DNA from: Lachnospiraceae bacterium
GTDB taxonomy: Bacteria; Bacillota; Clostridia; Lachnospirales; Lachnospiraceae
NCBI GenBank assembly: GCA_900772845.1
Contig: CAAGSD010000027.1
Location: 1 to 54,702 of the forward strand
Reading direction: 5' to 3'
DNA: 54,702 nt
The translations under genes and the position numbers were made by a program. The notes under the pieces are model-generated. The model was not told the origin of the DNA. It did not search any database and worked only from the letters and a program-made list of their open reading frames with translations. Position 1 is the first letter of the stretch. Every line of letters starts with the position of its first letter. Of this stretch, positions 43,844 through 52,503 are shown piece after piece.

Positions 43844-43872
43844 ACTATATCACAGATTTTCTGAAATTGCAA
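43844..43872 (-). promoter_or_regulatory. Promoter of the cobalamin operon
   Basis: TTGCAA (43867-43872), 17 bp, extended TGATATAGT with -10 at 43844-43849 (minus strand). The predicted start, about 43837, is some 15 bases before the riboswitch P1 stem. Confidence 0.7.
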
Positions 43873-43923
43873 TGTCAATCAGTCATCTGTTCCACCGGCT
43901 GTCGGAATCAGTATACCTGAAAA

Positions 43924-44580
43924 TTAGAGATTGGCGTCATTCCTGGCATAATTCAGGATCATTTCCTTTAAAAGCAGCAGATCACCTGTATAATCCTTGT
44001 TGTCCGTTGCTCCCCAGATAAAACCACCTGCGTAATGGGTACACGCTGCCATCATGGTATGCACCGTCACACGCATGAACTGTTCCTCCGGAATATCCGT
44101 GCGGAAGGTCTTGTCCTCTTTTGCCTTCGCATACATCATATGAAGTCTTGTGTTGACGGAATTCAGGGATGCGTGGAAATTCGCCAGTTCCTCCTGCCGC
44201 ACCGTCTGGTGTGTTATATAATTGTTGAAGTTGTCATTATACTGCAGCAGATCCTTATGGTTCTGATACATGCCGATATAACTGTCCAGCGTAAAAATAA
44301 ATCTTCCGATGGCCGGAATATCGTGTATCGAAGAGATTGGTCTTGCCTCATCCAGCTTGTCCAGATAAGCCTTCCATTTCGATGCGCAGACCGCAATAGC
44401 CAGCTCCGTCTTATTGTTGTAACAGCGGAACAATGTGGCACGTCCCACACTGGCTTCTTTTGCGACCTCATCCATGCTGACCGCTTCGATTTTCTTTTCC
44501 ACAAAAAGCCGGAACGCTGTATCAATGATCCGCTGGTTGCGCCCTTGCTCTTTATCCATCTGTTTCTCAGATTTTCCCAT
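43924..44580 (-). CDS. TetR/AcrR-family regulator
   Basis: 218 aa. N-terminal TetR domain: QRIIDTAFRLFVEKKIEAVSMDEVAKEASVGRATLFRCYNNKTEL (read in parts). The C-terminal domain (about 75-218) is all-helical with no recognised ligand motif. A strong ribosome site (AGGAAGAG) precedes ATG 44580. It lies directly upstream of the cobalamin operon in the same direction but ends 50 bp before that operon's own promoter. Whether it controls corrinoid genes is unknown. Confidence 0.9.
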   Translation of the reverse strand: MGKSEKQMDKEQGRNQRIIDTAFRLFVEKKIEAVSMDEVAKEASVGRATLFRCYNNKTELAIAVCASKWKAYLDKLDEARPISSIHDIPAIGRFIFTLDSYIGMYQNHKDLLQYNDNFNNYITHQTVRQEELANFHASLNSVNTRLHMMYAKAKEDKTFRTDIPEEQFMRVTVHTMMAACTHYAGGFIWGATDNKDYTGDLLLLKEMILNYARNDANL

Positions 44581-44614
44581 TTTTCTCTTCCTTTTTCATA
44601 CATTCTTACTGTTC

Positions 44615-44643
44615 ATTTTATGGTAAAAGGCTGTGACTGTCAA
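44615..44643 (-). promoter_or_regulatory. Promoter of the TetR gene
   Basis: TTGACA (44638-44643), 17 bp, TAAAAT (44615-44620), minus strand, 35 bp before the start codon. Repeated GACTGT motifs overlap the -35 region and could be an operator. Confidence 0.7.
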
Positions 44644-44716
44644 CGACTGTAAAAAGCTAATGTAAAAGTGCCTTGCAGATTCCTACGAATTTTCTTGTAT
44701 TTAAAACGCCAATATC

Positions 44717-44837
44717 GGCGAAAAAAATACAAAAGCAGGTAATTTTGTATTATAAAAATGCTTTATTTTCGCCAAGTACGCAAATAAAAGAAATTCCGTA
44801 CAAATATTCCTGATTTCGGAACTTTTTTGTACGGAAT
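44717..44837 (-). terminator. Two large hairpins downstream of the SWIM gene
   Basis: The first is a perfect 12-bp inverted repeat ATTCCGTACAAA (44793-44804) / TTTGTACGGAAT (44826-44837), followed on the minus strand by a T-rich stretch. The second is nested: GGCGAAAA/TTTTCGCC (44717-44724, 44766-44773) outside AATACAAAA/TTTTGTATT (44726-44734, 44743-44751). The first fits a terminator for the SWIM gene. The rest of 44644-44877 holds no gene. Confidence 0.65.
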
Positions 44838-44877
44838 CCATTGTTTTTATACTATTTACACCAAACTGACTTATCAG

Positions 44878-45390
44878 TTACTTCTTCTGTCGTGTCAGGA
44901 GCGTAACAGCTTCGCAGTGGCTCGTTGGTAAAGCCGAGGTGATATGGGGATTCCCGTACTTTTCTTTCAACCTATATTCATCCAGTTCAGTCATCAGTTC
45001 CACATATGCTTCTCTCAGTTCTCTCGGAGACATAGTTCTGGCAAATCCCATATACTTTTCATATTTCTTTGCTCTGCGTTCCTCTTCCTCTGATGCATAT
45101 ATTGTCTTTTCATTTTTAAAGCAATCTGCCTCAGACTCATCAAGACAAAGTGAAACAGCTACAATATGTTTGCATATGATTTTCTTTCCATTTGCCAAAG
45201 GACAATCGCAGGTGGACTTTCGCGGATGCTCCATATCAACATGAACATGATAATTTCCATCTCCACTACCTGCTACTATACCTTCGCAGCTTCCATCTTC
45301 ATTAACAGTATACGAAAGAACTTTATTCTGTTTATAATATTCCATACCACGCCATACAGACTTACTACTGGCAATATCAATCACTCCCAT
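44878..45390 (-). CDS. SWIM zinc-finger protein
   Basis: 170 aa. The SWIM motif CxC-x(n)-CxH is seen as CDCPLANGKKIICKH (about 60-74), in the context VDMEHPRKSTCDCPL. The N-terminal GMEYYKQNKVLSYTV pattern is typical of proteins with a single SWIM finger, some of which work with SNF2 helicases. No helicase lies nearby. ATG 45390 has GAGG 6 bases upstream. Function unknown, presumably nucleic-acid or protein binding. Confidence 0.85.
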   Translation of the reverse strand: MGVIDIASSKSVWRGMEYYKQNKVLSYTVNEDGSCEGIVAGSGDGNYHVHVDMEHPRKSTCDCPLANGKKIICKHIVAVSLCLDESEADCFKNEKTIYASEEEERRAKKYEKYMGFARTMSPRELREAYVELMTELDEYRLKEKYGNPHITSALPTSHCEAVTLLTRQKK

Positions 45391-45487
45391 AAAGTGCCTC
45401 AGTAAATTATTCTTTCTGTATCGGTCACCCTATCAGTCACCCCAACGGCCACCTTCTTTGTTTTATGAACAACTCTCACGATTTATA

Positions 45488-45832
45488 CTAATTATCATCA
45501 GCTAAGCGATATCTTCTATTATTTGTTGTGCCTTCATATTCAAGCCCTGACATTTCTTTCAGTATAGCTCTTGTACGGGCAGGGCTTAATCCAATAGCTT
45601 GTGCGATATCCGTTGTCTTGGACAATCCATTTTCCTTCAAATACTTTCTAATCAACTGATAATTCTCTTCTGTTTTTCTATGTTTATTTGGTTCGCTTGT
45701 TTTGTTCGCTTGTTTTGTTCGCTTGTTTTGTTCGCTTGTTTTGTTCGCTTGTTTTGTTCGCTTGTTTCTTAAATTCAAGCGATAAACGAGTCCTGTCAGG
45801 ATTATAACTTTCTTCCACCACAGGCATGGAAA
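45488..45832 (-). pseudogene. 3' remnant of an AlbA-type (Schlafen) ATP-binding regulator
   Basis: One frame starting near 45832 reads FSMPVVEESYNPDRTRLSLEF, a typical C-terminal stretch of AlbA_2/HATPase_c_4 regulators. It then enters a 13-bp tandem repeat and stops after it. The winged helix (NYQLIRKYLKENGLSKTTDIAQAIGLSPARTRAILKEM, in parts) continues in the next frame (45488-45778). The N-terminal domains are missing; a sigma-like gene starts at once upstream. Loss of one repeat unit or gain of two would join the frames. Confidence 0.7.
45691..45767. repeat. 13-bp tandem repeat inside coding remnant
   Basis: Five exact copies and a sixth, one base short of exact, of GTTCGCTTGTTTT. The unit is not a multiple of three, so each copy-number change shifts the frame; over three copies it encodes a 13-residue repeat (NKRTKQANKTSEQ). 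Confidence 0.9.
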
Positions 45833-45838
45833 AATTTT

Positions 45839-46396
45839 TTAAAAATTATTTTTGATGAACAAAATCGCCTTATCGTAATGCTTCTTCACATTGGGAATAC
45901 TTGTCCCCATCAGCTTTGCAATTTCCGTAAAGGAATAGCCTTCCAGAACATGCAGCTTGTACACCAACTTCTGTTTTTCCGTCATAGTATCCACAATGTC
46001 ACGGAGATACTGGACATCCGCTGGAACTTCTTCATCCATCATGTAACAGGCACTTTTTAATACGGAACTTTTGCCGGTATCCCCGTCATCATCCGTAACC
46101 ATATGGTCTAAGGAAAGATTCCAGCCTACTCAATAGGTCTCTCCCTCATGTTCCTTTTCCCACTGTCTCTTAGCAACTTTTTCTGCTTCGGTAAGTGGTG
46201 GATGCCCATTTTTACAATTCAGATACACCTCATGGTCATCCAAAAAATGTAATGTTTTAATCCATGCTTCTGTCACGCCATCCGTTCCCGGTTTCAGTTC
46301 AATACACTCTTTGGTGTATTCCCCGTTGTCATTTTCCAGATATGTTTCATATCTGTAAGTCTCTCTTCTGTCCTGTCTTGTCTTTCTGATTTTCAT
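45839..46396 (-). pseudogene. Sigma-70-like gene of a conjugative element, split by in-frame TGA
   Basis: One reading frame from ATG 46396 encodes MKIRKTRQDRRETYRYETYLE...KEHEGETY, then TGA (46130-46132), then continues with VGWNLSLDHMVTDDDG and a region-4-like helix-turn-helix (TEKQKLVYKLHVLEGYSFTEIAKLMGTSIPNVKKHYDKA, in parts). The whole looks like a sigma-like regulator found on Firmicutes integrative elements. Without the stop the product would be 185 aa. The downstream part could restart at ATG 46102 (87 aa), but no ribosome site is clear. Confidence 0.75.
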
Positions 46397-46863
46397 TGAT
46401 TGTCTCTCTTTCTGGCCGAGAGACAGTGAAGACAGGACTTGTCCGAAACCTTTGACCGAAGTACCCCATAAAAAATGCACAGCTAAACAAGGGTACCTAC
46501 ATCCGCACTTTGCTGTTGCTTTTCTTGCAACTGTCAAAAATGCGATATGTCGTATCCTGCCTCACTGCGCATCATGTGGCCGATATGAATTTTTCTTATT
46601 TTGATGTCCTCTGGACATCCATCAGAACCTGCATCCAAAGATGTCGGCTCTGATCACTCCCCAGAGATTCTTTTCTACTACAAGCCAAATTTTTCAATCC
46701 CCATCTTCCTAAGTACCTTTTAAGAGGATTTTTCCGGTCTGTTTATAACTTTCTTCTCCTTTTAAAAAAGTAAATTGCACCGATTTTGTAAATCAAACAA
46801 AAAAAGGCCTTACAAAATACAGGTGCTATTAACACCTATACTTCGTCAGGCTTTGCTCACTAC
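46397..46863. other. Gap with terminator and short hairpins
   Basis: No gene recognised in 467 bp. A hairpin GATGTCC-TCT-GGACATC lies at about 46603-46619. A terminator for the gene at 46864 sits at 46799-46857. The open frame above the sigma-like start (to 46537) has no ribosome site or similarity and is left out. Confidence 0.5.
46799..46857 (-). terminator. Terminator after the small zinc-ribbon gene
   Basis: On the minus strand AAAGCCT...AGGCCTTT with inner ATAGGTG-TTAATAG-CACCTGTAT, followed by seven T. It starts within 10 bp of the stop codon of the 46864 gene. Confidence 0.75.
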
Positions 46864-47034
46864 TTACTGTGTGGCGATTCGCTCAGTACGAATTTTCTTC
46901 TTATGAAAGCTGACTGCTACAACACTTCTACAAATGGGACATTTGATTTTAATAATGACCTCTGTATCTGGGTCTGCATCAAACAACCGCTTATTTCTGC
47001 AGCATGGACAAGCTACGTGTATTTCTTCCTTCAT
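46864..47034 (-). CDS. Small zinc-ribbon protein
   Basis: 56 aa from ATG 47034, which has GGAGGG 7 bases upstream. Two CxxC-type pairs (ACPCCRN and KCPICRS) about 25 residues apart form a likely zinc ribbon, as in small Com-like proteins of mobile elements. It directly follows the 47050 gene. Function unknown. Confidence 0.75.
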   Translation of the reverse strand: MKEEIHVACPCCRNKRLFDADPDTEVIIKIKCPICRSVVAVSFHKKKIRTERIATQ

Positions 47035-47049
47035 GATTCCACCCTCCAA

Positions 47050-47289
47050 TCACATACCGTAATCATATGGAGAGCGAAATCTGCGATTCACTTCTGCTCT
47101 GACTTGGATTTTTGTTTCTGCTTCTTCCCTTGTTAGAAAGATTCTTCTTCGTCTAAGCTGAATAGCACCGCCATTCAAAAATCGAACCGTATAAAAATCC
47201 CCGCTTCTTGCTGCTACCACCACTTCCGTGATAGTACGGTTGCTTTCAATAATAAAAACGTGTGAGCCAACTTCTAATCTTTCTTGCAT
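47050..47289 (-). CDS. Small conserved mobile-element protein
   Basis: 79 aa from ATG 47289, which has AGGAGG 7 bases upstream. It is beta-rich at the start (LEVGSHVFIIESNRTITEVVVAARSGDFYTVRFLNG, in parts) and ends in a basic region (RRRRIFLTREEAETK). I recognise it only as the type of short protein carried with conjugative elements. It sits 15 bp before the zinc-ribbon gene, probably in one operon. Confidence 0.7.
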   Translation of the reverse strand: MQERLEVGSHVFIIESNRTITEVVVAARSGDFYTVRFLNGGAIQLRRRRIFLTREEAETKIQVRAEVNRRFRSPYDYGM

Positions 47290-47517
47290 CTTTACGCCTC
47301 CTATACTTAAGAGACCAGCCAAAGGGAAAGTCAAACTGACCAAACACTGATTTATTACTGTTTCTGTTTAACATTTTTCCTAATATAGCGATGCAATAAT
47401 TATATCGAACATTTGTTCCGTTGCCAATTAGAACCTGACGAAATATGAATTTTCTCCCTTGCGGGAGACAGGCAGGTTGATTGTCCAATCATTCTCTGCC
47501 TGTCCTGATTGTGGAAA

Positions 47518-47658
47518 TTATTTCTTTCCATGTGGCTTTGTTTGTGCCAATGCACTGGCTGCCACTGACTTGGAATCCCTGCCATAACGTCCATCACGAA
47601 GAATCCTGCTCGCTGTGGATGCCACTCTTCTGGATGTCTGCTTACCGTTCTTTGCCAT
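47518..47658 (-). CDS. Small basic protein (46 aa)
   Basis: ATG 47658 with GAGGTG 7 bases upstream, stop at 47518-47520. The product begins MAKNGKQTSRRVASTASRIL and ends SALAQTKPHGKK. Such proteins (threonine/serine-rich basic start, repeated Ala/Ser, ALAQT near the end) accompany mobile elements. A promoter (TTCAAT, 17 bp, TATACT; 47684-47712) lies 25 bp upstream. Function unknown. Confidence 0.75.
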   Translation of the reverse strand: MAKNGKQTSRRVASTASRILRDGRYGRDSKSVAASALAQTKPHGKK

Positions 47659-47683
47659 TGAAATCACCTCACTTTCTACATTT

Positions 47684-47712
47684 AGTATATTGAATTAAAA
47701 TAAGTAATTGAA
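47684..47712 (-). promoter_or_regulatory. Promoter of the small basic protein gene
   Basis: Minus strand TTCAAT (47707-47712), 17 bp, TATACT (47684-47689). Confidence 0.5.
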
Positions 47713-47760
47713 GATAGCAAGTTTATACATTACTTTTTATATTTAATAATGTTAAAACTG

Positions 47761-47789
47761 TTGTTTTTATACTGATTTTCATTTATACT
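47761..47789 (+). promoter_or_regulatory. Promoter of the CGNR gene
   Basis: TTGTTT (47761-47766), 17 bp, TATACT (47784-47789). The leader of about 90 nt contains a perfect 9-bp stem TTTTTTACC/GGTAAAAAA (47804-47834) and the 10-bp palindrome TGTTATAACA (47844-47853), possible attenuator and operator. Confidence 0.5.
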
Positions 47790-47885
47790 TTAAATATTAA
47801 ATATTTTTTACCATTACTAATTTAAGGTAAAAAAATAAAGCCATGTTATAACACATGACTTTTAACAACATGAAAAGGGAAAATT

Positions 47886-49082
47886 ATGCCTCAGATTATT
47901 GAAAATTTTTTTGAAAATAATATCTTTACATTTCAGAGTTATGGATGTGATTGTGTGGAAGACATAGAACACACTGTCCCTGGTATGCCGCCAATAAAGA
48001 CATATAAATTTCAGTCTGATACAGAAAAACCGCTACTCTTTGGCTACAGAGCCAAAACAGGACTCTCCAGAATTGCTGCTAACGGTACTACCGAAGAAGA
48101 TAATATACTGGGATCACTGATTGCACTACCCACAAAGAAACCATCTGATTTATATAGTTTCTTTAAACGCAATGGCTTCCTCTTCCCTGTAAGTCCCTCT
48201 GAATATGAATGCATAGATGCAGCTTTACTTTATGAATTTATGTTAAGAATCAAGGCAACCGTGGAACTTATGACGGCAGTAAATGAAATTCACAAGGATT
48301 ACAATAAGATAACACATTTAACCTTTTATCTGATGCTTTCAGAACAATTACAAATTGATATGGCATCTTTACCGGAAGCATATACTACTTGCAAACACGC
48401 TTTCATCGACACGCTCTCAAAAGCAGTTTCTCTACCACTTAGATGGGAACGTCAGCAGGAAGCATTCGAGAAAGACACTTACACCGTTGTGGATACAATA
48501 AAAGCGCCTTCCTATGAATTGAGCATAAACGAATATAACAATATCTTAAGTGGAACCTGTATTGATGGTGCTATTTCTATCACACCACTTTACCGTCAGA
48601 TTACACAATTATATTGTAACTATAATGGAACTGAAATCGAAAGAAAAACCATTGATTTTCTCTTTCATCTTCATCATGATTTTTCGCAGCTTCGCACCTG
48701 TGATATGGTTGATGGTCTTACATTTTTTGCTCCAATAGACCTTTCTACTATGAGTAATGAAATGAAATCAACATTGCTTGAAATTGCCCGGTTCGTATTA
48801 GGCGAGGAGATAAATGCAAACCTAAATGGTATATTTCCAGTGTATGACATACAGACAATGTCTCCATCATGGAAAGTAGATTCTCTTCTTAGTGCCATAT
48901 ATTTTTCCATGTTTTATCTAAAACCGGATCTTGAATTGTACCGTCAATGTGCAAATCCACGTTGCCAGAAATATTTTCTTGTCAAGACCACATCCACAAG
49001 AACAAAATTCTGTAGTACAGAGTGCTGCAATCGTGTAACACAAGACAGATACCGCAAGAAAAAAAGAGAACTTGGAAAATAA
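47886..49082 (+). CDS. CGNR zinc-finger protein
   Basis: 398 aa. Only the C-terminus is recognisable: YRQCANPRCQKYFLVKTTSTRTKFCSTECCNRVTQDRYR (about 350-390, read in parts) is a CGNR-type treble-clef finger with four cysteines. The N-terminal 340 residues show no motif I know; they are mixed alpha/beta without membrane segments. ATG 47886 has AAGGGA upstream. The gene is convergent with the restriction operon across a terminator. A regulatory or RNA-binding role is a guess. Confidence 0.75.
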   Translation: MPQIIENFFENNIFTFQSYGCDCVEDIEHTVPGMPPIKTYKFQSDTEKPLLFGYRAKTGLSRIAANGTTEEDNILGSLIALPTKKPSDLYSFFKRNGFLFPVSPSEYECIDAALLYEFMLRIKATVELMTAVNEIHKDYNKITHLTFYLMLSEQLQIDMASLPEAYTTCKHAFIDTLSKAVSLPLRWERQQEAFEKDTYTVVDTIKAPSYELSINEYNNILSGTCIDGAISITPLYRQITQLYCNYNGTEIERKTIDFLFHLHHDFSQLRTCDMVDGLTFFAPIDLSTMSNEMKSTLLEIARFVLGEEINANLNGIFPVYDIQTMSPSWKVDSLLSAIYFSMFYLKPDLELYRQCANPRCQKYFLVKTTSTRTKFCSTECCNRVTQDRYRKKKRELGK

Positions 49083-49129
49083 ACCTGTGTTATACAGTCA
49101 CTTTGGCTGCGTAACACAGGTTCTTTTTA
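49082..49129 (+). terminator. Terminator of the CGNR gene
   Basis: Perfect 11-bp stem AACCTGTGTTA/TAACACAGGTT (49082-49092, 49112-49122) followed by CTTTTT. It overlaps the stop codon region of the CGNR gene and may also end the convergent restriction operon. Confidence 0.85.
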
Positions 49130-50530
49130 ATCATCTTTATTTCCGTATGGTATTTTTTCTTCAGCCACCATTGATAATGTGGTTCTTGGATTAAAGTCAT
49201 ACACCACCGGCTTATGAACCGGTGTAATAGGAACTGCTCCGGGAGCTACCGGTACTTCTTTTCTACCCAATACGGCTTCTATGCAATCTGCCAATGCAAC
49301 TTTTTCCTTTATCGGATTTCCCGTATAATGATACATCAAATACCTTGTATCCATAACAACACCTTGAATACGTTCATAGTATTTTTTGTTTTCTCTCCAA
49401 TCCCCAACAGCTTCTCCAATATTCCCTACAACTGATGTGAGTTTAAAATAGTTTTGGGTCATATTGTAAGGCATAATAAATGCGTTAAACAATGAATTGG
49501 TATCCACGCCTTTGTATTTTTCCAAATACTCACCATAAGTAATCTGTTTGTTGATTGATGATCCATTTGGAAGATGATCCGGTATACCCGTCCATCCATA
49601 CTTATAACATTTTGCGTCCAGAATATAATACTTCCCGTTATAAATCATGATGGTATCCGGCATTAGCGGACGTTTTTCTTTATACTTGCCATAGTCCAAC
49701 AGCCAGCGTGAACGCGGGAAATACTTTTCCTTATCCTTCTCTCCAAATGCTCTATCAATCAGTTTCTCCCAGACATAATCAAAATTATCTGTTCCGAAGT
49801 AGAACTGCTTCTCTGATGTCTTCTCATCCATATACTGAAGCATATCCTTCATGGATTGGAACAAATTACGTTTCTTATCATCATTCGTATTTCCTAATTT
49901 TGCATTCAGAATAGCAATGGATGTTTTCACATCCGGATGTGGTCCCGGCTGTTCAGGCATATATGGAACATAAAGCCATCCCAGTTTCTTAAACGCTTCA
50001 TATACACAGAACCTATTGATTAAGGTAATCTGCTTTGTATCATTCGGTGTTGTTGCACGCACGGTAAACTCTGTGTAAATAAAAGAACTTATTCTATCCC
50101 TTTGTTGTACCAAAGGGATTTGATTTCTTACTGTTCTCGGCCAGTCTTGCTTTCCCGTGGCACTGGTTCTGAATGTAGGATCTACTTCTACGTAATATTT
50201 TCCTCCGATTGAAAAATAATACTCTATCACATTTTTATAAGCATTGATTGGAAAATCCACCGTCTGTGGAGCAGCAAACTTATTGACAGCCAGAAGTCTG
50301 TCTTCTTTTGTTGTAAATTCGGACAGAACCTGTATCAAATGCTTAATATCTGTTCTTATTTCAGCATCCGTCTCAGGTAACTGGTATCCAATAGGGAAAT
50401 AGACCATTACGTTGTCAGAGTCTGCTTTAATCCCAACAAAGCGATCACCATCTTCATTTGTATTTACATGACAATGTTTTGTGATGTCATCCTCCTGTAG
50501 TGCTGTATTCAACGCAGTATCCAAATCCAT
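49127..50530 (-). CDS. LlaJI-like restriction endonuclease subunit
   Basis: 467 aa. It resembles the LlaJI restriction endonuclease family, whose nuclease works with an McrB-like partner. A PD-(D/E)XK core is visible as MPDTIMIYNGKYYILDAKCYKYG (Asp, then Asp-Ala-Lys; about 295-317, in parts). FYFGTDNFDYVWEKLIDRAFG and ITYGEYLEKYKGVDTNSLFNAFIMPY are further conserved-looking blocks. ATG 50530, 14 bp after the AAA+ gene, last in the operon. Cleavage site unknown. Confidence 0.82.
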   Translation of the reverse strand: MDLDTALNTALQEDDITKHCHVNTNEDGDRFVGIKADSDNVMVYFPIGYQLPETDAEIRTDIKHLIQVLSEFTTKEDRLLAVNKFAAPQTVDFPINAYKNVIEYYFSIGGKYYVEVDPTFRTSATGKQDWPRTVRNQIPLVQQRDRISSFIYTEFTVRATTPNDTKQITLINRFCVYEAFKKLGWLYVPYMPEQPGPHPDVKTSIAILNAKLGNTNDDKKRNLFQSMKDMLQYMDEKTSEKQFYFGTDNFDYVWEKLIDRAFGEKDKEKYFPRSRWLLDYGKYKEKRPLMPDTIMIYNGKYYILDAKCYKYGWTGIPDHLPNGSSINKQITYGEYLEKYKGVDTNSLFNAFIMPYNMTQNYFKLTSVVGNIGEAVGDWRENKKYYERIQGVVMDTRYLMYHYTGNPIKEKVALADCIEAVLGRKEVPVAPGAVPITPVHKPVVYDFNPRTTLSMVAEEKIPYGNKDD

Positions 50531-50544
50531 ATTATCTCACCGCC

Positions 50545-52503
50545 TTACTGCTCGTCTCTTATGAATGCATTCCTTACATTTTCTTTGAACATTGAAAAAC
50601 GATTTATCTTTTCCGCATACATAAATACACGAATTACCTGTTCTAAACTCTGATAGGTGGTTGTTTCAAAAACAATCTCCCTATTAAATTTGAATGCATC
50701 ATCCCACAAATATTTGATAACTTTTTCAGGGAATTTTCGGTTCTGCTTCATTGCATTGCGGATTGCATACAATCTATCTTTTTCCTGTTCTGAAATAGTT
50801 CCAGCTTGTTCTTTCTTACGTAGTGCATCATATTCGCCATCAGAAAGATTCCCCATTTCATCGTTATACATCAAATCCTTCAAATGAACAAAATATGCAC
50901 CCAGACGTTTATCCTCTGCTGATGTCATACGAGCATTATTTCCAACAATAATACTGTTAATCTCTGTACAGAATGTCTGCCATGTTACGCCCGTATCAAG
51001 AATTTCAGCATCAGCTAAAGTCCTGTCTACATGCTCAAAATTGTTCTCAATCAATCGCATTTCCCATCTACGCTGGAAGGCCGTATCAAGCGTAAACACA
51101 TTCTGGTCAGAAGTATTCATTGTTCCAATAATTGATAAATTGGAAGGAATACGGACTTTATGTCTTGCATCTCCATAAACAATCTTAGCGATATTCGCAT
51201 TTGTTATACCATATTCGCTTGTTCCAACCGGGTACCCATCATCATCCGCTTCTCTAAGTTCTGTTTTTCTATCAAGCAACTGAAACACTTCTCCAAAAAT
51301 TGCCGGAGCATTACCACGATTTATCTCTTCAATAATGAGGATATATTCTTTCTCCGGATCATTATACGCATCATGAAGAATATTTGTAAAAGGACCTGGC
51401 GTAAATTTGTAGCTTACCTGTCCTTCCTCATCAACATTAGGTAAAATCTGTCCAATGAAATCAGAATATGTATAATCTGGGTGGAAAACTAAACGTTCAA
51501 CGTTTGTACCCTTCTTACAATATTCGTGTTCTATTGTCCAGCTCTTACCGGAACCAGGCACCCCATACAGAAGAACATTCGATCCACTTGATACTCTTCT
51601 TTCTTCCAAATCAGTTATTTGGATTCCTGTATTCTGGGACTGTAAATCTTCCAGTCCAATTACCTTGGTTGCTGATAACTGTAAAAGAGTGTCTACTCGT
51701 TTCTGGTACTCTTCCAGACGCTCAGAGATATCTGTGGCCGCTGTTACACTACCACCAGAATACTGTAAATATGGATTCATTTCATCTGATAATAAAGATT
51801 TAAGAATCCTTAATGCCCCTTTGGCTTCTTTATCGCCATTTATATCTACTGCCTGTGATGTTTCAAGAATTTTTTTGTAAATACTATTCTGGTTAAAAAT
51901 AACATCTCTTGTTCCATCAACCAGCTTGAATACCGCACCTTCTGATAATGCAGTAAACAAGTACGTCAACGTTTTTTCGCATTCCGGATCAACCGCTACA
52001 TTGAATCCAATCCATGACATCAAAACTCGGATATACGCATTTTCATTACCAGAAATAACACTATGGATTATATCCGCATTAACGGAAAATGTAAGTTTTT
52101 TAGGATATCTAACGCCACCTGTTCTTTCGGCACTCGCAGGCTTAGTCTCATCCACAAAATTTACCTTTGCTAATTTCCATACCAGTTCAAACGCTACAAT
52201 CAATGCTTCCATCTGTGATTTGAACAACTGATTCTGATTCACTCCAGATATCAATGCGTCAAAATCAATCTGTTCCTCTTCACAGATTTCGCTTAAGTAG
52301 TCAATAAGCCATTGCTCTATTTCCTCTGTAAGAACAATTTTATCTCCATTGCTCACAGAATATGTTAATTCTGCCGGATGGTCAGAACATTCCCAAAGCA
52401 ACACAGCTAAGGCAAGTGTGCTTTTCACATGAGGAAGAGAAGACTTAATTCCTAATTTTAAATCCATCTCATCATATGCCAAAATAGTATCCGGTCTATT
52501 CAT
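50545..52503 (-). CDS. McrB-like AAA+ ATPase of the restriction system
   Basis: 652 aa. Walker A GVPGSGKS at 314-321 within SGSNVLLYGVPGSGKSWTIE, Walker B LIIEEINRGNAPAIFGE, and sensor 1 IIGTMNTSDQNVFTLDTAFQRRW, the McrB set, which usually binds GTP. The N-terminal 280 residues, likely for DNA recognition, are unlike known McrB N-domains as far as I can see. It overlaps the C5 methyltransferase by 8 bp. It should be the translocating/recognition subunit for the LlaJI-like nuclease. Confidence 0.88.
   Translation of the reverse strand: MNRPDTILAYDEMDLKLGIKSSLPHVKSTLALAVLLWECSDHPAELTYSVSNGDKIVLTEEIEQWLIDYLSEICEEEQIDFDALISGVNQNQLFKSQMEALIVAFELVWKLAKVNFVDETKPASAERTGGVRYPKKLTFSVNADIIHSVISGNENAYIRVLMSWIGFNVAVDPECEKTLTYLFTALSEGAVFKLVDGTRDVIFNQNSIYKKILETSQAVDINGDKEAKGALRILKSLLSDEMNPYLQYSGGSVTAATDISERLEEYQKRVDTLLQLSATKVIGLEDLQSQNTGIQITDLEERRVSSGSNVLLYGVPGSGKSWTIEHEYCKKGTNVERLVFHPDYTYSDFIGQILPNVDEEGQVSYKFTPGPFTNILHDAYNDPEKEYILIIEEINRGNAPAIFGEVFQLLDRKTELREADDDGYPVGTSEYGITNANIAKIVYGDARHKVRIPSNLSIIGTMNTSDQNVFTLDTAFQRRWEMRLIENNFEHVDRTLADAEILDTGVTWQTFCTEINSIIVGNNARMTSAEDKRLGAYFVHLKDLMYNDEMGNLSDGEYDALRKKEQAGTISEQEKDRLYAIRNAMKQNRKFPEKVIKYLWDDAFKFNREIVFETTTYQSLEQVIRVFMYAEKINRFSMFKENVRNAFIRDEQ

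Noticed and set aside
45691..45767. Possible CRISPR-like array
   Set aside because: The 13-bp units are adjacent with no spacers; it is a simple tandem repeat.
46130..46132. Selenocysteine or recoded TGA in the sigma-like gene
   Set aside because: No SECIS-like hairpin follows immediately, and regulators of this type have no known selenocysteine; a nonsense mutation is simpler.
47246..47597. Two overlapping frames of 80 and 65 aa near the small mobile-element genes
   Set aside because: They overlap the better supported 46-aa and 79-aa genes, which have proper ribosome sites and familiar sequence.
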